Below, piece by piece: positions 60,611-64,000 of a stretch of 64,000 bases of DNA. The DNA comes from Aliiglaciecola sp041538045 (GTDB lineage: Bacteria > Pseudomonadota > Gammaproteobacteria > Enterobacterales > Alteromonadaceae), in assembly GCF_041538045.1 (NCBI RefSeq), contig NZ_JBGOSE010000014.1, positions 35,614 through 99,613 on the forward strand. Direction: 5' to 3'. Under the pieces are notes generated by a model, which saw nothing but the letters and a program-made list of their open reading frames with translations, did not search any database and was not told the DNA's origin. The position numbers were made by a program, and so were the translations under genes. Positions within the stretch are counted from its first letter, which is position 1. Each line of letters opens with the position of its first letter.

Positions 60611-61495
60611 ATGATAAACAAGGCTGTGAACATAAATTCTATGCACTTCTTTAAATACTTACTCTACTTGCAAATTTTTTTCGCTACTCAGGTTTTAAGT
60701 GGCGAGTCACCGGTATTATTAGATAATGGTGAATATAAAATTCCTGCAATTTATTCTACACCATCAGAAACAGGCAAATATCCGGCTGTGATTTTATTGC
60801 ACGGAACTGCGTCGAACAAAAATGAGGTGGGTGATCTATATGCATTACTCGCCAAACAGCTAAGAGACAATCAAATTGCATCAATTAGAATTGATTTTGC
60901 TGGCACCGGCGATAGTCAAGTAGATTACCTAAAATACACCTTAGACAGTGCGCTTGCCGATGCAAATAGGGCGCGGCAGTTTTTAAGGGAACAACCCCAA
61001 ATAGATAGTGATGACATCGCCGTTTTAGGATTTAGCCAAGGCGGCTTGATTGCTCAGTTATTAGTAATAGAACACCCAGAACTCGCCGCTTTAGTTACTT
61101 GGTCATCGGTAGCTGGTGATGGCATAGAGCCCTTTTCAAGTTTATTTCATCGCTACTATAAACAAGCATTGGATAATGGTTTTGCACCATTGACCTTCGA
61201 CTGGCGGGGGCCGTTGAACTTAAGTTTGCAATGGTTTGAGCAAGTTAAAAAACAAAAGTCTTTCACGGGTTTAGTCGAATATCATGGCCCCACTTTAGCT
61301 ATTGCTGGTGGTGCTGATACGCTTGTCGATGCAAATTCTTCCGTTAGGTTAATACAACGAGTAGGCTCAGAAGATGCCCAAGTAGTGATCCTAAAAGGAG
61401 CTGATCATATTTTTAATGTTTTCGATCCAGAAGCAAAACAACACGCAACTCTACAGAAAATTACCTTGCAATGGTTAGTAGAAAAGTTACATTAA
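60611..61495 (+). CDS. Exported alpha/beta hydrolase
   Basis: The 294-residue protein has a hydrophobic leader (about 11-30, from the second Met at 60641: F-F-K-Y-L-L-Y-L-Q-I-F-F-A-T-Q-V-L-S-G), so it is probably secreted. The fold shows oxyanion segment L-L-H-G-T-A-S, nucleophile elbow G-F-S-Q-G-G (Ser about 147), Asp in G-G-A-D-T-L and His in G-A-D-H-I-F. The substrate is unknown; resembles dienelactone-hydrolase-like or esterase proteins. Neither candidate start has a clear ribosome-binding site. Confidence 0.82.
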   Translation: MINKAVNINSMHFFKYLLYLQIFFATQVLSGESPVLLDNGEYKIPAIYSTPSETGKYPAVILLHGTASNKNEVGDLYALLAKQLRDNQIASIRIDFAGTGDSQVDYLKYTLDSALADANRARQFLREQPQIDSDDIAVLGFSQGGLIAQLLVIEHPELAALVTWSSVAGDGIEPFSSLFHRYYKQALDNGFAPLTFDWRGPLNLSLQWFEQVKKQKSFTGLVEYHGPTLAIAGGADTLVDANSSVRLIQRVGSEDAQVVILKGADHIFNVFDPEAKQHATLQKITLQWLVEKLH

Positions 61496-61546
61496 ATTTA
61501 TGCTTAACGTTAGATTATATGCAGTTAACTAAAATAAACTAGGTGA

Positions 61547-62017
61547 ATGCTACCATTGGAAAATGTAACTTTAAGAAAAGCGACACTAGACGACCTTGGA
61601 AAATTAATAGAGTTAGAGCAAAAGTTGATTGCGGCTGAACGCCCCTTTAACCCCATATTAAAAACAAAGGATGCAGTCTATTATGACATCGAGAATTTAA
61701 TAACCAGCAAATCTTCGTATTTGGCTGTTGCTGAGGTTGATGGTGAAATAATCGCCACGGGTTATGCTCAAATTCGTGAATCTAAGATTGCCCATAGACA
61801 TGATTTTCATGTGTATTTAGGTTTTATGTTTGTAGCCCAAGAGTTTCGAGGTTTAGGAATTAATAAGCGAATTATGCAAACGTTAATTGCATGGGGTAAA
61901 GAACAAAATTTGAGTGACTTTTATCTTGATGTTTACGCCACCAATGAGTCAGCAATCAAAGCTTATCGAAAAGCAGGTTTTGCTGAATCAACTTATGAAA
62001 TGAAATTGAACCTTTAA
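61547..62017 (+). CDS. GNAT family N-acetyltransferase
   Basis: The 156-residue protein has L-R-K-A-T-L-D-D-L at the start, motif A in F-M-F-V-A-Q-E-F-R-G-L-G-I-N-K-R-I-M (with R-G-L-G-I-N in place of the usual Q-x-x-G-x-G loop), and L-D-V-Y-A-T-N-E-S-A-I-K-A-Y-R-K-A-G-F near the end, all canonical GNAT features. An AGGTGA site lies upstream. The substrate is unknown. Confidence 0.9.
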   Translation: MLPLENVTLRKATLDDLGKLIELEQKLIAAERPFNPILKTKDAVYYDIENLITSKSSYLAVAEVDGEIIATGYAQIRESKIAHRHDFHVYLGFMFVAQEFRGLGINKRIMQTLIAWGKEQNLSDFYLDVYATNESAIKAYRKAGFAESTYEMKLNL

Positions 62018-62123
62018 CCTTACAGAGTTTAAAAATTAAGCTTATAATTCAAATAAGTGATACAAAAGTTCGATTCACACGTTATAACATTTATAATTAT
62101 TTAGTTAATTAAGTTTAAAGTTA

Positions 62124-62645
62124 ATGAAATTAAAACTCTTCTTTCTATTAGTTGTGAGCTTCTTCGTTGTTTCATGCACCTCAATTCCTAAAGGGATAGA
62201 GCCCGTTAAGAATTTCGACCTAAATAAATATTTAGGTACTTGGTATGAAATTGCGCGTTTTGATCATAGTTTTGAAGAAGGTCTCCAACGTGTGACTGCC
62301 GAATATGCGCTTCTGGCTGATGGTGGCGTGAGTGTTATTAATCGTGGTTTTAACTCTGAAAATGGCGAATGGAAAGAGGCCGAGGGCAAAGCTTATTTTG
62401 TCGGCGAAGAGTCCATAGGACATTTAAAGGTATCTTTTTTCGGTCCGTTTTACTCCAGTTATATTATATTTTTTCTTGATCAAGATGATTACCAGTATGC
62501 CTTAGTGAGTGGCCCCAATCGGGAGTATCTTTGGATACTAAGCAGGGATAAAGCATTGCCAAAATCAACCATAGACATGTTAGTTCAAGAAGCCAGTGAC
62601 GCAGGTTACGATATTTCAAAATTGATTTTCGTTGACCATAATTAG
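62124..62645 (+). CDS. blc: Outer-membrane lipocalin (Blc type)
   Basis: The 173-residue lipoprotein has lipobox V-V-S-C (Cys18) and then the lipocalin N-terminal signature N-K-Y-L-G-T-W-Y-E-I-A-R-F-D-H-S-F-E. L-K-V-S-F-F-G-P-F-Y, Y-Q-Y-A-L-V-S-G-P-N-R-E-Y-L-W-I-L-S-R and a final helix match E. coli Blc, which binds lysophospholipids at the outer membrane. Full length. Confidence 0.95.
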   Translation: MKLKLFFLLVVSFFVVSCTSIPKGIEPVKNFDLNKYLGTWYEIARFDHSFEEGLQRVTAEYALLADGGVSVINRGFNSENGEWKEAEGKAYFVGEESIGHLKVSFFGPFYSSYIIFFLDQDDYQYALVSGPNREYLWILSRDKALPKSTIDMLVQEASDAGYDISKLIFVDHN

Positions 62646-62749
62646 CCAGTGACTTTGGGTTTCATTCATATATATTGAAATTATTATTTGTGTATAAAGG
62701 TCTTAGCTAAAAAGCAAATTTGAAACCAGAAGAACGCGGAAGGAATAAC

Positions 62750-63277
62750 ATGCTCGAAAGTCAGCTTGAAGTTGTGCGCCAAGCCAAGCAATTTTTAACA
62801 AATACTGATATCAATGAATATCAAGAGATCTTAAAACCACACTTATCCGGAAGCGCTGGTATGCATATGCGGCACATTCTTGATCACTATCTGGCCTTAA
62901 AGAATGGATTTGACCTTAAGTTTATCGATTACGATAAGCGAAATAGGCATACTAAAACTGAAAGCTGCCCACAAGCTGCAATAACGCAATGGCAAGAAAT
63001 TGAAGCTTGGTTAGAGAATGTTTGCCAACAAGACCTTAATATGGAGCTCGTGGTGAGCAGTGAAGTTAACACAAACAAGGTCGAACAGGCACGAGTACAT
63101 TCTACTTTAGCAAGAGAATTAATATTCGTATCAAGTCACGCAATTCACCATTTCTCGTTACTCAGTGTCATTCAGTCATTAAGAGGAAATAATACACCTG
63201 AAAATTTCGGAGTTGCTCCCGCAACTATCAGTTTTCAGCGCGATGAAATGAATAAAGTCTCGCTTGCCAATCCATAA
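62750..63277 (+). CDS. DinB-like four-helix protein
   Basis: The ATG at 62750 follows GGAAGGAATAAC, a strong site, and gives 175 residues; an earlier in-frame ATG at 62720 lacks one. Helical, with His residues in M-R-H-I-L-D-H-Y near position 42 and S-H-A-I-H-H-F near 137, the spacing of metal-binding DinB/YfiT-type proteins. No signal peptide. It is probably a cytosolic thiol-transferase-like or damage-response protein; function unknown. Confidence 0.72.
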   Translation: MLESQLEVVRQAKQFLTNTDINEYQEILKPHLSGSAGMHMRHILDHYLALKNGFDLKFIDYDKRNRHTKTESCPQAAITQWQEIEAWLENVCQQDLNMELVVSSEVNTNKVEQARVHSTLARELIFVSSHAIHHFSLLSVIQSLRGNNTPENFGVAPATISFQRDEMNKVSLANP

Positions 63278-63299
63278 TTTCATCTAAAAACTATACCTA

Positions 63300-63337
63300 A
63301 TGCATAAAACCATAGAAATTTTGTGGTTTTTATGCAT
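63300..63337. promoter_or_regulatory. Long inverted repeat upstream of the PhnA-like gene
   Basis: ATGCATAAAACCA and TGGTTTTTATGCAT pair with one bulged base around an 11-base loop, 40 bp before the PhnA-like start and 22 bp after the previous stop. It could be a terminator or an operator; there is no proper T-tract at the 3' side. Confidence 0.4.
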
Positions 63338-63376
63338 AATATCGCCGCTTAAATTCCATTCCACAAAGGTTTTAGC

Positions 63377-63940
63377 ATGTCTATTGAACAAACTCTTTTA
63401 TCTCGCAGTAACCAAGCCTGTGAATTATGCGGTGCCACCGACTCTCTTGTTGTATATGAAGTGCCGCCAGAAGAGGCCCATGCTGATAAATGTATTTTAG
63501 TCTGCGGAACATGCCAATCTCAAATATCGGGTGATGCAGAATTGGATATGACTCACTGGCGTTGTTTAAACGATAGTATGTGGAGTCAAGTGCCAGCAGT
63601 GCAAATCGTTGCCTGGCGCATGCTTAAAAAGTTATCTACTGAAGGCTGGGCTCAGGACCTGTTAGATATGTTATATCTAGATGAAGAAATGCTTAAATGG
63701 GCTGAGTCAGGTCTAGTTGAATTAAATGATGAGCCAACCTTAGATTGTAACGGCACAGCGCTGCAAGCTGGGGATACTGTCACCCTAGTAAAAGATCTCA
63801 ATGTGAAAGGCGCTAACTTCACCGCCAAGCGCGGAACCGCAGTACGAGGCATTGCCTTGAGCAGTAATCCAGAACATATTGAAGGTAAAGTGAATGGTCA
63901 GCGAATTGTGATCATTAGTGCGTATACCAAAAAATCATAA
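63377..63940 (+). CDS. PhnA domain-containing protein
   Basis: The 187-residue protein has an N-terminal zinc-ribbon-like part (C-E-L-C-G-A-T near 17-20, C-G-T-C near 45-48) and a C-terminal PhnA domain (about 120-187: D-C-N-G-T-A-L-Q-A-G-D-T-V-T-L-V-K-D-L-N-V-K-G and R-G-T-A-V-R-G-I). Despite the historic name, PhnA/YjdM proteins have no shown role in phosphonate metabolism. The longer N-terminal part than in E. coli YjdM (111 residues) is normal for this subfamily. Confidence 0.9.
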   Translation: MSIEQTLLSRSNQACELCGATDSLVVYEVPPEEAHADKCILVCGTCQSQISGDAELDMTHWRCLNDSMWSQVPAVQIVAWRMLKKLSTEGWAQDLLDMLYLDEEMLKWAESGLVELNDEPTLDCNGTALQAGDTVTLVKDLNVKGANFTAKRGTAVRGIALSSNPEHIEGKVNGQRIVIISAYTKKS

Positions 63941-63966
63941 TTGTAGTTGTTGCAGCCCTAGGTGCT

Positions 63967-63988
63967 GTAGCACGGCATTTATGCCGTG
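63967..63988 (+). repeat. Single REP-like element at the window end
   Basis: GTAG (63967-63970) is directly followed by CACGGCATTTATGCCGTG, an 18-bp perfect palindrome. This is the same GTAG-plus-hairpin layout as in arrays A-C but with another stem sequence. The array may continue past the window. Confidence 0.7.
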
Positions 63989-64000
63989 GATGTTGTGTTT

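Overview
The window looks like chromosome from a marine gammaproteobacterium of the Alteromonadales, probably Alteromonadaceae in the Paraglaciecola/Aliiglaciecola/Alteromonas group. This rests on core gene blocks in their usual gammaproteobacterial order (rpsF-rpsR-rplI; rsd/nudC/hemE; nnr-tsaE-amiB-mutL-miaA-hfq-hflX-hflK-hflC), a moderately low GC content, and marine-type accessory genes. I see no rRNA, tRNA, prophage, insertion sequence or CRISPR array. Placement below family level is a guess.

Layout. 1-4.8 kb: tail of an exported protein, an outer-membrane barrel, a secreted subtilase, and an ECF sigma/anti-sigma/lipoprotein operon. 4.8-12.1 kb: the ribosomal operon, with nothing between rpsF and rpsR where priB sits in enterics, then dnaB. 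Between rplI and dnaB lies a 4.2-kb insertion (UspE-like protein, second ECF sigma operon, DUF4097 protein). Three arrays of REP-like palindromes sit around it and dnaB. 12.1-18.2 kb: OmpA, YjbQ, Zur, Rsd, NudC and HemE, with a ten-copy heptanucleotide repeat before hemE and a gene interrupted by an in-frame TGA after it. 18.2-29.3 kb: the queG/nnr divergent pair and the long tsaE-to-hflC housekeeping run. 29.3-31.1 kb: an acetyltransferase and a glutaryl-CoA dehydrogenase. 31.1-38.3 kb: a signalling region with a compact four-gene operon (coiled-coil protein, inner-membrane OmpA-domain protein, Ras-like small GTPase, GGDEF/EAL protein) divergent from a NIT-domain chemoreceptor. 38.4-48.5 kb: AbgT transporter, ferrochelatase, agmatine degradation (AguA/AguB), ferredoxin-NADP reductase, and a SoxR locus with a near-textbook SoxR promoter driving a 48-residue ORF and a VOC protein. 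48.6-55.3 kb: glyoxalase-like protein, lipoprotein alpha-amylase, aldo/keto reductase, and a CIO-type cytochrome bd oxidase with a GbsR-like regulator behind a perfect FNR box. 55.6-58.1 kb: a bufferin-type operon (DUF2282 peptide, DUF692 oxidase, DUF2063 partner, DoxX). 58.5-60.6 kb: mesX-mesD, folate-independent methionine synthesis, with an upstream MetR-type palindrome. 60.6-64 kb: hydrolase, acetyltransferase, Blc-type lipocalin, DinB-like protein and PhnA-like protein, ending in another REP-like hairpin.

The best candidate for an undescribed system is the operon at 31.1-36.1 kb. A Ras-sized GTPase without the usual catalytic glutamine is encoded beside a membrane protein whose cytoplasmic half reads like a roadblock/longin (GTPase-partner) fold and whose periplasmic half ends in a peptidoglycan-binding OmpA domain. 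A coiled-coil protein and a cyclic-di-GMP enzyme are encoded with them. Next in interest are the SoxR-controlled small ORF, the GTAG/CTAC-flanked REP arrays, and MesX/MesD with its MetR box and long leader.
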